Made by a program: the position numbers and the translations under genes
Shown here: positions 13,483 to 23,206 of the stretch, piece after piece
Layout: every line of letters begins with the position of its first letter
Numbering within the stretch: the stretch's first letter is position 1
Notes under the pieces: generated by a model
What the model saw: only the letters and a program-made list of their open reading frames with translations
Told to the model about the DNA's origin: nothing
The model's database searches: none
Assembly: GCA_037015955.1 (NCBI GenBank)
Contig: CP143548.1
Span: forward strand, 2,970,001-3,034,000
Length of the DNA: 64,000 nucleotides
Reading direction: 5' to 3'
Source: Lachnospiraceae bacterium JLR.KK008
GTDB taxonomy: Bacteria > Bacillota > Clostridia > Lachnospirales > Lachnospiraceae

Positions 13483-13914
13483 TTAGTTCGCCTCGATCAG
13501 ATCAATCCTTCTCTGATGTCTCTCATCCCCGGAAAATTCTGTTTCTAAAAATGCTTTTACGATGTCCAGCGCCAGGTTGGTTCCTACGATCCCGGCTCCC
13601 AGTGCAAGCATATTGGCATTGTTGTGCAGTCTCGTCAATTTCGCGGACGCACAGTCTCCACATAATGCGCAGCGGATTCCCGGAATCTTATTGGCCGTGA
13701 TTGAGATTCCGATTCCGGTTGTGCAGATTACGATTCCTTTCTCACAAGTGCCATCCGCGACAGCCTGCGCTGCCGGTCTGCCAAACATCGGATAATCGCA
13801 GGAATCCTTGTTGTCACACCCAAAATCCCTGTACTCATACCCCGCACTTTCCAGATATTTTTTGATTTCCTGTTTCAGGTCATACCCACCATGGTCACTT
13901 CCCAATGCTATCAT
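13483..13914 (-). CDS. rpiB: Ribose 5-phosphate isomerase B
   Basis: Interconverts ribose 5-phosphate and ribulose 5-phosphate; 143 aa, typical of RpiB. Begins MIALGSDHGGYDLK, with the catalytic Cys in GIVICTTGIGISI and the conserved HNNANMLALG. GGAGG precedes the ATG. 37 bases upstream of upp, whose PRPP substrate derives from its product. Confidence 0.95.
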   Translation of the reverse strand: MIALGSDHGGYDLKQEIKKYLESAGYEYRDFGCDNKDSCDYPMFGRPAAQAVADGTCEKGIVICTTGIGISITANKIPGIRCALCGDCASAKLTRLHNNANMLALGAGIVGTNLALDIVKAFLETEFSGDERHQRRIDLIEAN

Positions 13915-14005
13915 TGTCTCTTCCTCCTGTTATTTGGTTTATCAGATCATTGCGCAACTGTTTATATTTGCCGAATTTCATATGCAATTCTAAAAACTCA
14001 AATAA

Positions 14006-15088
14006 TTATATCTTTCTGCAAAAGCCAGGGCATGTCGCCTCTAAAATCTGGTGTCCGGCTGCTTTCAGCAACCGGTTCATCACGGCCTGTCCCACACCTT
14101 TGTCCGAAAATGCCTCTGAATAAATACAGGTTACATTCCGGGCATCAAATTCCCTTAATATCGCATACAACCGTCTGGCGATTGCCTCTTCATCCGTCCT
14201 GGCGCCGACGCTGGCGATGCTGTCCGCCTCGTAAAGCGGCTCCGTCTCATCGGTGCAGATAATGCCTACGATTTCCCCTGCCAGCCGTTTGGCTCTGGCA
14301 AGTCTGCGTATCGTATCCGTTACGTCTTTTTCCTCACCTGACACAATCGTCAGTTCTCCCTTGGGCGCATAGTGCCTGTATTTCATACCCGGCGCCTTGG
14401 GCGCCTGCCCGCTGTCAGCCTGCAGCAGTGTCATGTCCACATCCACTTCCGTGTTAAGCACACTTTCCAGCATTTCTTTCGTAATATAACCCGGACGCAA
14501 AATCATTGGTCTTGACTCAGTTAGATCTACGATCGTAGACTCCACGCCTATTCCCACCGCGCCTCCGTCCAGTATCATCTCAATCTTCCCGTCCAGATCT
14601 TCGCGCACATGCTTCGCCAGCGTAGGACTGGGTTTGCCCGAAAGATTGGCACTCGGCGCCGCCACATAGCCGCCTGCTGCCTCGATCAGCGCCAGCGCAA
14701 TCCTGTTCTCCGGCATCCGCACCGCCACTGTGGAAAGACCGCCCGTCGTCTCCAGCGGAACCGCATCCGCCTTCTCCAATATCATGGTCAGCGGGCCGGG
14801 CCAGAAACGCGCCGCCAGCTTTTCCGCCTCCGGCGGAATCCTCACGGCAATCTTTTTGACTGCCTTCCACTGGCAGATATGCACAATCAGCGGATTATCC
14901 GAGGGCCGGCCCTTGGCGCTGTATATTTTTCTGGAAGACTCTTTTTGCAGCGCGTCTCCGCCAAGTCCATATACTGTTTCCGTGGGAAATGCCACAAGCC
15001 CTCCGGCTCTTAGGACCGCCCCGGCTTCTTTGATTATCTTTTTGTTTATATGATCTTCTGTCAAGACCGCATATTTTGTTTCCGGCAT
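14006..15088 (-). CDS. tsaC: L-threonylcarbamoyladenylate synthase (Sua5/YwlC type)
   Basis: Makes threonylcarbamoyl-AMP for the t6A37 tRNA modification. 360 aa: YrdC domain (residues about 15-205, with AFPTETVYGLGGDAL and KGRPSDNPLIVHI) followed by the Sua5 C-terminal domain, joined by a linker containing APGMKYRHYAPKGEL. The length identifies the two-domain Sua5 form, not the short TsaC. Functionally separate from the rpiB group but on the same strand 91 bases upstream. Confidence 0.93.
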   Translation of the reverse strand: MPETKYAVLTEDHINKKIIKEAGAVLRAGGLVAFPTETVYGLGGDALQKESSRKIYSAKGRPSDNPLIVHICQWKAVKKIAVRIPPEAEKLAARFWPGPLTMILEKADAVPLETTGGLSTVAVRMPENRIALALIEAAGGYVAAPSANLSGKPSPTLAKHVREDLDGKIEMILDGGAVGIGVESTIVDLTESRPMILRPGYITKEMLESVLNTEVDVDMTLLQADSGQAPKAPGMKYRHYAPKGELTIVSGEEKDVTDTIRRLARAKRLAGEIVGIICTDETEPLYEADSIASVGARTDEEAIARRLYAILREFDARNVTCIYSEAFSDKGVGQAVMNRLLKAAGHQILEATCPGFCRKI

Positions 15089-15192
15089 AAAGTTACCCCG
15101 ATATGATTACCTTCCATATTATATCATAGACTACTTTTGCAGGAAAGGGGTTTTCGGTTTTGAACAAAACGGCAGTGTATTCTTAGTGCAAA

Positions 15193-15798
15193 TCAAAACA
15201 GTCTCATCTGCTCATAGTCCGAACTGCGTTCTAACAGACAGGGAATTTTATGAAGAATCTGTTCTGCTTTCGCATCATCAAACATCCACTCTGTAATTTC
15301 GTCCCGTTCAAGAATCAGAGGCATCCGGTCATGCACCGGTTTCATGGAAGCATTCGCCGCTGTGGTGAGAACCGTAAAATGTGTCCCGTCCTCATAGCGC
15401 CTGCTAAGTCCCGCCATAAACAGCAGCGACGAATTCTGCCTGCGAAACGTACTTTTCTCCTTTGATGGATTCCATTCATAAAACTTCATGGCCGGAATCA
15501 CAACTCTCCCATGCTTCATGCTTCCCCGGAACAAAGGCTTCTCCAGTACGGATTCACATCTGGCATTGAAAATCAGCCGCTTTTCCCTGAATCCCGGAAA
15601 TCCCCAACGCTGCCAGCCGCAGCAGACAGATTCGTTTTTTCCCAGTAAAACCGGGGCAGCCCTGCCCGGGTATATATCACCTGCGGGAATTTTTGCCGTC
15701 GCCCTCAACGAATCCTCTCTCTGCGCTTTATCCATCTGACCGATTAGCTTCTCAAGCTCGCCGACCATTTCATTGTCCACATAATACCTGCCGCACAT
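15193..15798 (-). CDS. SOS response-associated peptidase (SRAP/HMCES/YedK family)
   Basis: Protein of 201 aa beginning MCGRYY. After removal of Met1 the catalytic Cys2 forms a protective thiazolidine cross-link with abasic sites in single-stranded DNA. The other conserved SRAP features are present: WGFPGF, NARCES, FYEW with its Glu, and the late HDRMPLIL with the active-site His. Near-normal length. Probably monocistronic. Confidence 0.92.
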   Translation of the reverse strand: MCGRYYVDNEMVGELEKLIGQMDKAQREDSLRATAKIPAGDIYPGRAAPVLLGKNESVCCGWQRWGFPGFREKRLIFNARCESVLEKPLFRGSMKHGRVVIPAMKFYEWNPSKEKSTFRRQNSSLLFMAGLSRRYEDGTHFTVLTTAANASMKPVHDRMPLILERDEITEWMFDDAKAEQILHKIPCLLERSSDYEQMRLF

Positions 15799-15832
15799 AA
15801 AATCTCCTGCTTTGTTATGATCTCACAGCCGC

Positions 15833-16552
15833 TCACTCGTTCAGCGTCTGCATGATCCCCATAAAGACCGCCCAGGCTACTTTCTCCTGATAAGTATCGT
15901 CAGCCAGCTTGCCGGCTTCCTCACTGTTGGAGAGAAAACCGCATTCCACAATGATCACTGGGGAAGACGTTTTTTTCAGCAGATAATAGCTGGCATTGGC
16001 TTTCGCCTCCCGCTTGTTTTCCCGGTCCAGCCGGTCTTTCAGACTCTTCTGCATGGTTTCGGCCGCATTTTTACTCTCCGCGCTGTCTTTATAATAAAAG
16101 ACCTGCGCCCCTTTTACGTACTCTTCCGGATAACTGTTCTGATGGATGCTCACCGTAATCGCAGGTGCTGTCTCCTCGATCATAGCGATCCGCCGTTTCA
16201 TATCCTGCACTTTTTTATTTTCCGCCCCACTGTCATAGAGCCCCTGCCCATCCGTGCGGGTCATCACAACTTCGACCCCTTCCATTTCCAGATATTTCTT
16301 CACTTTCTGCGCGATCTGCAGATTAATATCCTTTTCCAACGCTCCGTTAATACCGACTTTACCAGGGTCGTCGCCTCCATGCCCGGCATCAATGACAACG
16401 CACAGCCGCTTTTCTTCTACATGGCTGTTGAGCACATATTTTGCCGTTCCTTTTACTGTCAGAATTCCCGTCATAACCAGCATCAGTCCCATCGCTGCAT
16501 ACACGGCTGCATTCCCCGCCCGGCTTATGTTATCTTTCCATTTTATCATCAT
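15833..16552 (-). CDS. cwlD: N-acetylmuramoyl-L-alanine amidase, CwlD type
   Basis: 239 aa with one N-terminal membrane anchor (about 13-33) and an Amidase_3 domain. Zinc ligands and catalytic Glu are visible in order: IDAGHGGDDPG, ALEKDIN, SIHQNSYP and VECGFLSN. CwlD with its partner GerS/PdaA creates muramic-delta-lactam in the spore cortex, so the gene argues for sporulation. The protein is close to the CwlD length and lacks cell wall-binding repeats. Confidence 0.85.
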   Translation of the reverse strand: MMIKWKDNISRAGNAAVYAAMGLMLVMTGILTVKGTAKYVLNSHVEEKRLCVVIDAGHGGDDPGKVGINGALEKDINLQIAQKVKKYLEMEGVEVVMTRTDGQGLYDSGAENKKVQDMKRRIAMIEETAPAITVSIHQNSYPEEYVKGAQVFYYKDSAESKNAAETMQKSLKDRLDRENKREAKANASYYLLKKTSSPVIIVECGFLSNSEEAGKLADDTYQEKVAWAVFMGIMQTLNE

Positions 16553-16776
16553 TTTATCAAACCTGATTTTTTTACAATTTTATGAACAAATGTACTTTCC
16601 TATGAAAGATAAGGCAGTAATTTCCAACTGACATGTTGTGTTTTATAGTATATAGATACAGCGCCAAAAGCAACGGAATCCCGAATGACAAAAGCAGAAC
16701 CCTGACGCTCAGAATTCTGCCCTCGTTTATCGTTTCGTCTTTCGTATTCTTTCATTACGAAGCGAACGCTCTCAGT

Positions 16777-18471
16777 TTATCCATGTAAAAATCCGTCTAT
16801 TACATTCCATACCGAGGGACGCTCAAAGCCCAGCTTCCATGCGCCCACGCCCGCCACCTTATATCTTGCCATAATATTCAGCTTTACTTCCAAAGACTGC
16901 TCATCTTCCAGCCAAACCTGATACAGACAGCCGTTATTATCCTCAAATTCCGCATAATTCTGACATGTCTCCTCATCCCATACCGCAGACACACCATTTT
17001 GGGCAAGAAATTGATCCACAGAGTTCATGCCCAGCGCACTGCTCGTCATCTCGCCGCCTTCCGTCTTCCACACTCTCGTGTAAAACGGTACTGCGTTGAT
17101 GACTTTTTCCGGAGGTACATCTTCCAATGTTTTCTGAATGCCGCTTTCCACAAATCCAATAGAAGCCACGCTGCCCGCCTCAGAACTTCCTGACCAATGT
17201 TCATCATAACCCATAATAATTACATAATCGGCTACCGCTCCCTGTTCTGCTCTCCCGTAGTATTCCGTATTTCCGATTGGCACATAATTGTCGATAGAGA
17301 GGACAAGCCCGGCCGCCCGGCAGGCAATCGACAGTTCACGGATAAACTGTACAAAGTGCTCCCCTGATTCCGCTCCCATTTGCGGCGCTTCAAAGTCTAT
17401 ATTGATCCCATCCATGCCGCAGGCCGCAGCCGCCTGCATGAGCCCATCTATCAAATGAGTCCGTTTTGATGTGGAAGACAGCACATTATAGGTGTCCACG
17501 GCATCATTAAAATTATCAACCAGTCCCCACACTTCCAGGCCTCTCTGATGCGCCTGCGCTACATAATCCGTCGAGGCTATGCTTGTAAAATTACCATCCT
17601 CGTCACTCAGGGAAAACCATGTCGGAGAAATCGTGTTCAGCCCCTGCGTTCCGGCCAGCGCATCGGTCAGTGTGGCATTGGCCGCCGCATTTGTCACCTG
17701 ATGCCACGCCATACAGATCTTATAATCTTTCGATATGTTTGTATACACGGGTTCTTCATAGTCCGTCACTGCTGTCATCTGCTCTGTGTGCATATTGTCC
17801 AGCCGCTTTCTCTCCACATAACCGATCAGCGCATCTGTCTTCACCCTGACCCACGTATCCATCTCTTCCAGAACTATGACCGTACTGCCCGCTTCCATAT
17901 CTTTCAGAATCTCACTTTTCACGCCGCCCTGATAGCGAACTGCCGTATCTTTCGTAATTTCCGCCCAGGTCTGTTCTCCCCACTGTGTGTAGACCTGCAT
18001 ACGATTAGGCTCCGTATAGGTTTCGTATGAAAAGTTTGTGAACTTTTTCACGTATTCTGCCGCAACATATAACACATCACCTTCATATCTGGCGATCACA
18101 TAACCGGCGTCCTCATTGGCCCCCTCCTGCAAATACTCTGTACTGCCAATATTCGCTCTTATGATGTCATAGGGAGTCGTGTATAACAGCAGTCCTTCCC
18201 CATTGTCCTCATAAAAACGCTCGTTAAAATACTGATGTACCGTATCCAGGCTGAAATAATACATGCCATCTATTAAAAGAGCCTTATCTTCCAGTATCTC
18301 ATCCTGAAGCACGATCGCAGTCTCTCTCTCTTCGTGCAGATTAAAATAATCTTCCAGATCCGCTCTTTCTTTGGAATAAGAATATTTTTCTATTATTTTC
18401 ATTCCCAAACTGGCCGCAACTACCAAAATAATAAGGACGATTGCAACTATTACCGGAATCATTTTTTTCAT
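16777..18471 (-). CDS. Membrane-anchored glycoside hydrolase family 18 protein with SH3 domain
   Basis: 564 aa. N-terminal membrane anchor (about 4-26), a domain like the copper amine oxidase N-domain (about 60-160), an SH3 module (about 170-235), and a C-terminal GH18 barrel. The GH18 motif DGINIDFE carries the catalytic Glu, followed by DYVIIMGYDEHW. Relatives include the cortex-lytic N-acetylglucosaminidase SleL/YaaH, so peptidoglycan or spore cortex is the likely substrate, not chitin. The ATG at 18471 has AAGGAG ten bases upstream; a TTG seven codons earlier is less likely. Confidence 0.85.
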   Translation of the reverse strand: MKKMIPVIVAIVLIILVVAASLGMKIIEKYSYSKERADLEDYFNLHEERETAIVLQDEILEDKALLIDGMYYFSLDTVHQYFNERFYEDNGEGLLLYTTPYDIIRANIGSTEYLQEGANEDAGYVIARYEGDVLYVAAEYVKKFTNFSYETYTEPNRMQVYTQWGEQTWAEITKDTAVRYQGGVKSEILKDMEAGSTVIVLEEMDTWVRVKTDALIGYVERKRLDNMHTEQMTAVTDYEEPVYTNISKDYKICMAWHQVTNAAANATLTDALAGTQGLNTISPTWFSLSDEDGNFTSIASTDYVAQAHQRGLEVWGLVDNFNDAVDTYNVLSSTSKRTHLIDGLMQAAAACGMDGINIDFEAPQMGAESGEHFVQFIRELSIACRAAGLVLSIDNYVPIGNTEYYGRAEQGAVADYVIIMGYDEHWSGSSEAGSVASIGFVESGIQKTLEDVPPEKVINAVPFYTRVWKTEGGEMTSSALGMNSVDQFLAQNGVSAVWDEETCQNYAEFEDNNGCLYQVWLEDEQSLEVKLNIMARYKVAGVGAWKLGFERPSVWNVIDGFLHG

Positions 18472-18631
18472 TCGCTTCCAGCTCCTTTCCAATCGTCCCC
18501 ATTATATCAGACTATTCTGATACCGTCATTACCAATTTTGACGTTTTTTGTATTTTTAAGGGAGATCACTGTCTGTCAGCGTAAAGGCTCCTTGATCCGT
18601 TTCCTTATTTATCGTGATCCCCTCCTCTCTG

Positions 18632-18847
18632 TCAGGTCAGACGGACTCTGTCATATCGAAGCTGCGTCAGCCTGCCTTCCTGATTTACCACATAATCGGG
18701 CATATAGACAGACTCTTCATTTACACAACATGTCTGTGCCAGTTCTTCTGCCGATACACGTTTTCCGTCAAGATACAGCTCCGCACCTTCTTTTACGAGC
18801 TTTTCCAACCGTTCCTTCATCTCATTCTGATTATCTTTTTGCAGCAC
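18632..18847 (-). CDS. Small hypothetical protein
   Basis: 71 aa, acidic/basic mixed, predicted helical at the N-terminus. No domain recognised. A coding role is supported by AAAGGAGG six bases before a GTG start at 18847. No export signal. 160 bases upstream of the GH18 gene. Confidence 0.6.
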   Translation of the reverse strand: MLQKDNQNEMKERLEKLVKEGAELYLDGKRVSAEELAQTCCVNEESVYMPDYVVNQEGRLTQLRYDRVRLT

Positions 18848-19383
18848 ACACTCCCTCCTTTCTCATCCAAAGTCGGGCGAAACGATTCCTCACCCGCCGT
18901 ACGGGCGCTAACCTGCGATAAAACATGGCTTCGCATATCCCGTACTTTTAAAAATCCGCAGAAGGAGAAACCTTGTGATACATTCTATTCCTTCGGATTT
19001 TTATAATTTTTTGGTAAATATGGTATAAAACAGTTCTGAAGAGATGCAGGGACGTGTATTATGACATAAAATAAATCAGTGGTGAAAAAATTTGAATTAT
19101 AACATTAAGAAATAGTTGGAAAATTTTGATGTTCAATATAGACACATAAGCTTATAAGACTTCCTCATACTAACAAGCAGAGGTTAATTGGATGAAACTT
19201 TCCGTTTCAAGACTTAATGTAGACTGGCATGAATTCATGCCCCGGGTTTGAAAAAAATATCTGCCTCCTTCCAAATACTGTTTGTCCGAAAGCATCTCTG
19301 GGCATTATTATAACGTAAATATTCGTATGACACAAGCCTTTTAAAAAAATTATGAAAAATTTATGAATACCATTTCCTCTCTA
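18848..19383. other. Intergenic stretch without recognised genes
   Basis: No open frame with a credible ribosome binding site was found. It contains an imperfect inverted repeat (AAAAATCCG..AAGG at about 18951 against CCTTCGGATTTTT at about 18990), possibly a terminator, and a short palindrome CATGAATTCATG near 19228. It ends at the mecA promoter. Confidence 0.4.
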
Positions 19384-19412
19384 TTGACTTGTCGAATCAA
19401 TGAGTATAAGAT
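19384..19412 (+). promoter_or_regulatory. Promoter of mecA
   Basis: TTGACT, 17-base spacer, TAAGAT; about 100 bases before the mecA start codon, leaving a long leader. Confidence 0.7.
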
Positions 19413-19511
19413 ACATGTAACTGTATGGTGGTTTTAGTGTTCAAGCAATGAATTAATTTCCAGATGGGAAAGACCTATAAAGTGGTATCATATAAGCAAG
19501 GATGTGAATTT

Positions 19512-20297
19512 ATGAAAATTGAAAAAGTGAATGACCATCAGATTCGCTGCACTTTGACGAAAGCCGATCTCATTGACCGGGAATTGAAGATCAGCGAACT
19601 GGCTTACGGCACGGAAAAAGCGAAAACTTTATTTCGAGATATGATGCAGCAGGCCTCCTTTGAATGTGGTTTTGAAGCAGAGAACATTCCGTTGATGATA
19701 GAAGCGATTCCATTAAATTCGGAATGTATTATACTTATTATCACAAAAGTGGAAGATCCTGAAGAGCTGGACACCCGCTTTTCTAAATTTGCCCCTTCCG
19801 TACACGATTCCGAAGAGGAAGAGGATAGTACTTCCACTGCTTTTCTGGAAGGCGCCGATGATGTTCTTGATTTGTTTAAAAAAATTCATGAGAATAAGTA
19901 TCAAAACGCTTCCGATGGGGAATCCGTTCAGTCAGCCAGCCTGACCCCTTCCCTGTCCGATCTGACAGAAGACAGTGATACGGTAGCTCTCTCATCTGTT
20001 GTCGACATGACAAGAGTGTTTACCTTTCCTCATTTAAGCGAACTGACCCGGCTGGCCCATGTATTGAGAAATTTCTATAACGGTGTTAATTCCTTATACA
20101 GGAACGAGAAGTCAGACGCTTACGCTCTCATTCTCACCAAGGGAAATCATTCTCCCGAAGAGTTTAACAAAGTATGCAACATTATTTCTGAATATGGTTT
20201 TACAGAGAAATATTCTGCCGGTACGGAAGCATATCTGAACGAACACTGTGAACTGTTTATCGCAGATAATGCCCTGCAGTCACTGGCAATGGTCTGA
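19512..20297 (+). CDS. mecA: ClpC adaptor protein MecA
   Basis: 261 aa. N-terminal target-binding domain (MKIEKVNDHQIRCTLTKADL), an acidic linker (about 110-165) and the C-terminal ClpC-binding domain (FPHLSELTRLAHVL onward). MecA brings substrates such as ComK to ClpCP; in clostridia its targets are less known. The start at 19512 is chosen because AAGGA lies nine bases upstream and the protein then begins with the conserved MKIE. Own promoter and terminator. Confidence 0.9.
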   Translation: MKIEKVNDHQIRCTLTKADLIDRELKISELAYGTEKAKTLFRDMMQQASFECGFEAENIPLMIEAIPLNSECIILIITKVEDPEELDTRFSKFAPSVHDSEEEEDSTSTAFLEGADDVLDLFKKIHENKYQNASDGESVQSASLTPSLSDLTEDSDTVALSSVVDMTRVFTFPHLSELTRLAHVLRNFYNGVNSLYRNEKSDAYALILTKGNHSPEEFNKVCNIISEYGFTEKYSAGTEAYLNEHCELFIADNALQSLAMV

Positions 20298-20314
20298 TTT
20301 ACTGACAGTCAAAT

Positions 20315-20355
20315 AAAAGAAGCAGTCCTCTGCCAGACAGAGCTGCTTCTTTTTG
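20315..20355 (+). terminator. Bidirectional rho-independent terminator
   Basis: 11-bp perfect stem (AAAAGAAGCAG / CTGCTTCTTTT) with T runs on both strands. Lies between mecA and the convergent DUF1858 gene and can serve both. Confidence 0.9.
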
Positions 20356-20387
20356 TTTTGGTCTGTGTTTCCCAGCGCAGGACGCCT

Positions 20388-20582
20388 TTATGCCGTTGCT
20401 TCAATCTGCTTCATAAGCTCATCAATGTCCATACCGTGAACCATTGCGGCCTCTTCCAGCGTCTCACCCTGTGCGGATGGACAGCCAAGACAGTGCATAC
20501 CTGCTCCCATCAAGACTGAAGCGACCTGAGGATTGATCCGAAGGATCTCTCCGATTGTCATGTCCTTTGTAATTCCTGCCAT
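20388..20582 (-). CDS. DUF1858 domain protein
   Basis: 64 aa. Pattern [20 protein letters not shown] then [10 protein letters not shown] is the DUF1858 signature, a small helical domain with a CxxC pair often found with redox or iron-sulfur proteins. The start at 20582 has AGGAGG seven bases upstream; longer frames run into the repeat and are rejected. Confidence 0.88.
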   Translation of the reverse strand: MAGITKDMTIGEILRINPQVASVLMGAGMHCLGCPSAQGETLEEAAMVHGMDIDELMKQIEATA

Positions 20583-20650
20583 CTTTCTACCTCCTGTATG
20601 TGTCATAATATGTTCTTGTGTTCGCCTGCTTTCCTCATACCGCACGCTCT

Positions 20651-20852
20651 TTCGCAGCCGCGCAGGCACTCCGTCCCTGCGCTCACGGGCTTCGCACTTC
20701 CTCGCCACGTCTTAACCTGCCTGACTCTTCGCAGCCGCGCAGGCACTCCGTCCCTGCGCTCACGGGCTTCGCACTTCCTCGCCACGTCTTAACCTGCCTG
20801 ACTCTTCGCAGCCGCGCGCAGGCACTCCGTCCCTGCGCTCACGGGCTTCGCC
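20651..20852. repeat. 77-bp tandem repeat, about 2.6 copies
   Basis: Units begin at 20651, 20728 and 20805 (spacing exactly 77). Each contains GCAGGCACTCCGTCCCTGCG and ACGGGCTTCG. The third copy has two extra bases and is cut short. GC-rich compared with its surroundings. Open frames crossing it, repeating the peptide [11 protein letters not shown], have no ribosome binding site and are not called. Lies between DUF1858 and the pflB promoter. Confidence 0.9.
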
Positions 20853-21016
20853 CTGTCAAAACAGCATCTGTCAGTCCGTTCCGCAAGCGTCCGTACTGGC
20901 ATCTGCTGTTTTGGTACTGCTCATTGCTTTCGTGGACATTATAATACTTTATCCTGCAGTTGGCAAGTTATCCACGTTTTTCACAAAAATTTATAAAATT
21001 TTCATATTATTTACTG

Positions 21017-21030
21017 TTTTGTATACAAAA
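21017..21030. promoter_or_regulatory. Palindrome upstream of the pflB promoter
   Basis: Perfect 14-bp palindrome TTTTGTATACAAAA, 17 bases upstream of the -35 box. Candidate regulator site; does not match the Rex or Fnr consensus. Confidence 0.4.
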
Positions 21031-21046
21031 AAATACATAGCTCTCC

Positions 21047-21076
21047 TTGACGTTTTAGTCTTTTAGCACGTATAAT
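21047..21076 (+). promoter_or_regulatory. Promoter of the pyruvate formate-lyase operon
   Basis: TTGACG, 18-base spacer, TATAAT, about 60 bases before the pflB start. Confidence 0.8.
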
Positions 21077-21135
21077 ATTTTTACAGGGTGAACAGTAGTT
21101 TTATCTAAAATAATATGATAGGAGGCTATTTCAAA

Positions 21136-23175
21136 ATGAGACCAGAATGGAAAGATTTTGTAGGCGGAAAGTGGGACTCTGAAGTCAACGTTCGCGACTT
21201 CATCCAGAGGAACTATACTCCTTATGAGGGAGATGAGTCCTTCCTGGCAGACGCTACACAGAATACAAAAGATCTGTGGGCCATGGTACTTGATTTACAG
21301 AAAAAAGAACGTGAGGCAGGCGGTGTCCTTGATATGGATACCAAGGTCGTTTCCACGATCACTTCCCACGGACCGGGTTACTTAGACAAGAGCAAGGAGA
21401 CGATCGTCGGCTTCCAGACAGACAAACCGTTCAAACGCTCTCTTCAGCCTTATGGTGGTATCAGAATGGCTGAGAAGGCTTGCTCTGACAATGGATATGA
21501 AGTTGATCCTGAGATCAGCGAATTCTTCTCCACACATAGAAAAACACACAACGCAGGTTGCTTCGATGCCTATAATGCTGAAATGAGAGCTTGCCGTTCT
21601 TCTCATATCATCACAGGCCTTCCGGATGCTTATGGTCGTGGCCGTATCATCGGTGACTACAGACGTGTTGCTCTGTACGGTATCGACTACCTGATTGAAG
21701 ACAAACAGGCGCAGAAAGATTCCACAGGACGTGTGATGACAGATGATGTGATTCGTCTTCGCGAAGAGCTTTCCGAGCAGATGGTTGCTCTGAAGATGAT
21801 GAAAGAGATGGCTGCTTCCTATGGCTGCGACATCTCCAAGCCTTCCACAAATGTACAGGAAGCAATTCAGGCCGTATACTTCGGTTATCTGTGTGCAGTA
21901 AAAGAGCAGAATGGTGCTGCTATGTCCCTTGGACGTACTTCTACATTCCTTGATTGCTATGCTCAGAGAGACCTCGCAAATGGCACCTTTACAGAAGAGC
22001 AGATTCAGGAATTTGTTGACCACTTCATCATGAAACTGCGTCTGATTAAGTTCGCACGTACCCCTGAGTACAATCAGATCTTTGCAGGCGATCCTGTATG
22101 GGTTACAGAGTCTCTTGCAGGTGTTGGTGTTGACGGACGTCACATGGCTACTAAGATGAGCTTCCGTTATCTGCACACACTGGAGAACCTCGGTGCAAGC
22201 CCGGAGCCGAACCTGACAGTTCTCTGGTCTACAAGACTTCCTGAGAACTTCAAGAAATACTGCGCTAAGATCTCCATCACGACATCTTCCATCCAGTATG
22301 AGAATGATGATCTGATGAGAGCAACTCACGGTGACGACTATGGTATCGCATGCTGCGTATCCTCCATGGTTATCGGTAAAGAGATGCAGTTCTTCGGAGC
22401 CCGCGCTAACCTCGCTAAATGTCTGCTGTATGCTCTCAATGGCGGTGTAGATGAAGTGACAAAGAAACAGGTTGGCCCGAAATATCGTCCTGTAGAAGGC
22501 GACGTGCTTGATTACGATGACGTCTATGCAAAATTCATGGATATGATGGAATGGCAGGCAGATGTTTATGTCAATACTCTGAATATCATTCACTACATGC
22601 ATGACAAATACTGCTATGAGAGAGCAGAGATGGCTCTTCATGACAGAGATGTAAAACGTTATTTTGCAACAGGTGTTGCTGGTCTTTCTATCGTGGCTGA
22701 CTCTCTTTCCGCAATCAAACATGCGAAAGTTGAAGTTGTTCGTGACGATGACGGCGTAATCGTTGACTTCAAGACAACCGGCGATTTCCCGAAATATGGT
22801 AACGATGATGATCGTGTTGACTCTATTGCACAGGATGTTGTTCATAAATTCATGACAGCAATCAGAAGACATCATACTTATAGAAACGGTGTACCTACAA
22901 CTTCCATCCTTACAATTACATCCAATGTAACTTATGGTAAAGCAACAGGCAATACACCTGATGGACGTAAGAAAGGACAGCCGTTCGCTCCTGGCGCTAA
23001 CCCGATGCACGGACGCGATACTCACGGCGCAGTCGCTTCTCTGTCTTCCGTATCCAAACTTCCGTTCAAGGATGCACAGGACGGTATTTCCAATACCTTC
23101 ACAATCATCCCGGGAGCTCTCGGAAAAGAAGATCAGGTATTCGCAGGCGACATCGAGATCGATTTGAACAAATAA
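21136..23175 (+). CDS. pflB: Pyruvate formate-lyase catalytic subunit lacking the glycyl-radical domain
   Basis: Formate C-acetyltransferase, converting pyruvate and CoA to acetyl-CoA and formate. 679 aa, against about 740-760 in single-chain enzymes. The catalytic Cys pair is present in [15 protein letters not shown] (Cys406-Cys407), followed by [11 protein letters not shown]. The protein ends soon after [19 protein letters not shown], exactly where other PFLs continue into the C-terminal radical domain. The RVSGYAV motif is not here but in the separate gene at 23434. The start at 21136 has TAGGAGG ten bases upstream. No frameshift is visible at the end: a stop codon, then a new ribosome binding site. 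Confidence 0.95.
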   Translation: MRPEWKDFVGGKWDSEVNVRDFIQRNYTPYEGDESFLADATQNTKDLWAMVLDLQKKEREAGGVLDMDTKVVSTITSHGPGYLDKSKETIVGFQTDKPFKRSLQPYGGIRMAEKACSDNGYEVDPEISEFFSTHRKTHNAGCFDAYNAEMRACRSSHIITGLPDAYGRGRIIGDYRRVALYGIDYLIEDKQAQKDSTGRVMTDDVIRLREELSEQMVALKMMKEMAASYGCDISKPSTNVQEAIQAVYFGYLCAVKEQNGAAMSLGRTSTFLDCYAQRDLANGTFTEEQIQEFVDHFIMKLRLIKFARTPEYNQIFAGDPVWVTESLAGVGVDGRHMATKMSFRYLHTLENLGASPEPNLTVLWSTRLPENFKKYCAKISITTSSIQYENDDLMRATHGDDYGIACCVSSMVIGKEMQFFGARANLAKCLLYALNGGVDEVTKKQVGPKYRPVEGDVLDYDDVYAKFMDMMEWQADVYVNTLNIIHYMHDKYCYERAEMALHDRDVKRYFATGVAGLSIVADSLSAIKHAKVEVVRDDDGVIVDFKTTGDFPKYGNDDDRVDSIAQDVVHKFMTAIRRHHTYRNGVPTTSILTITSNVTYGKATGNTPDGRKKGQPFAPGANPMHGRDTHGAVASLSSVSKLPFKDAQDGISNTFTIIPGALGKEDQVFAGDIEIDLNK

Positions 23176-23206
23176 ATTATGAATTCCAGGCAGGGAGGAC
23201 AATGTA

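Noticed and set aside
19190-19260. Possible riboswitch before mecA
   Set aside because: Short palindromes are present, but no known riboswitch core sequence is seen, and it lies upstream of the mecA promoter.
20603-20944. Open frames across the 77-bp repeat
   Set aside because: Repeat-derived peptides on both strands with no ribosome binding site.
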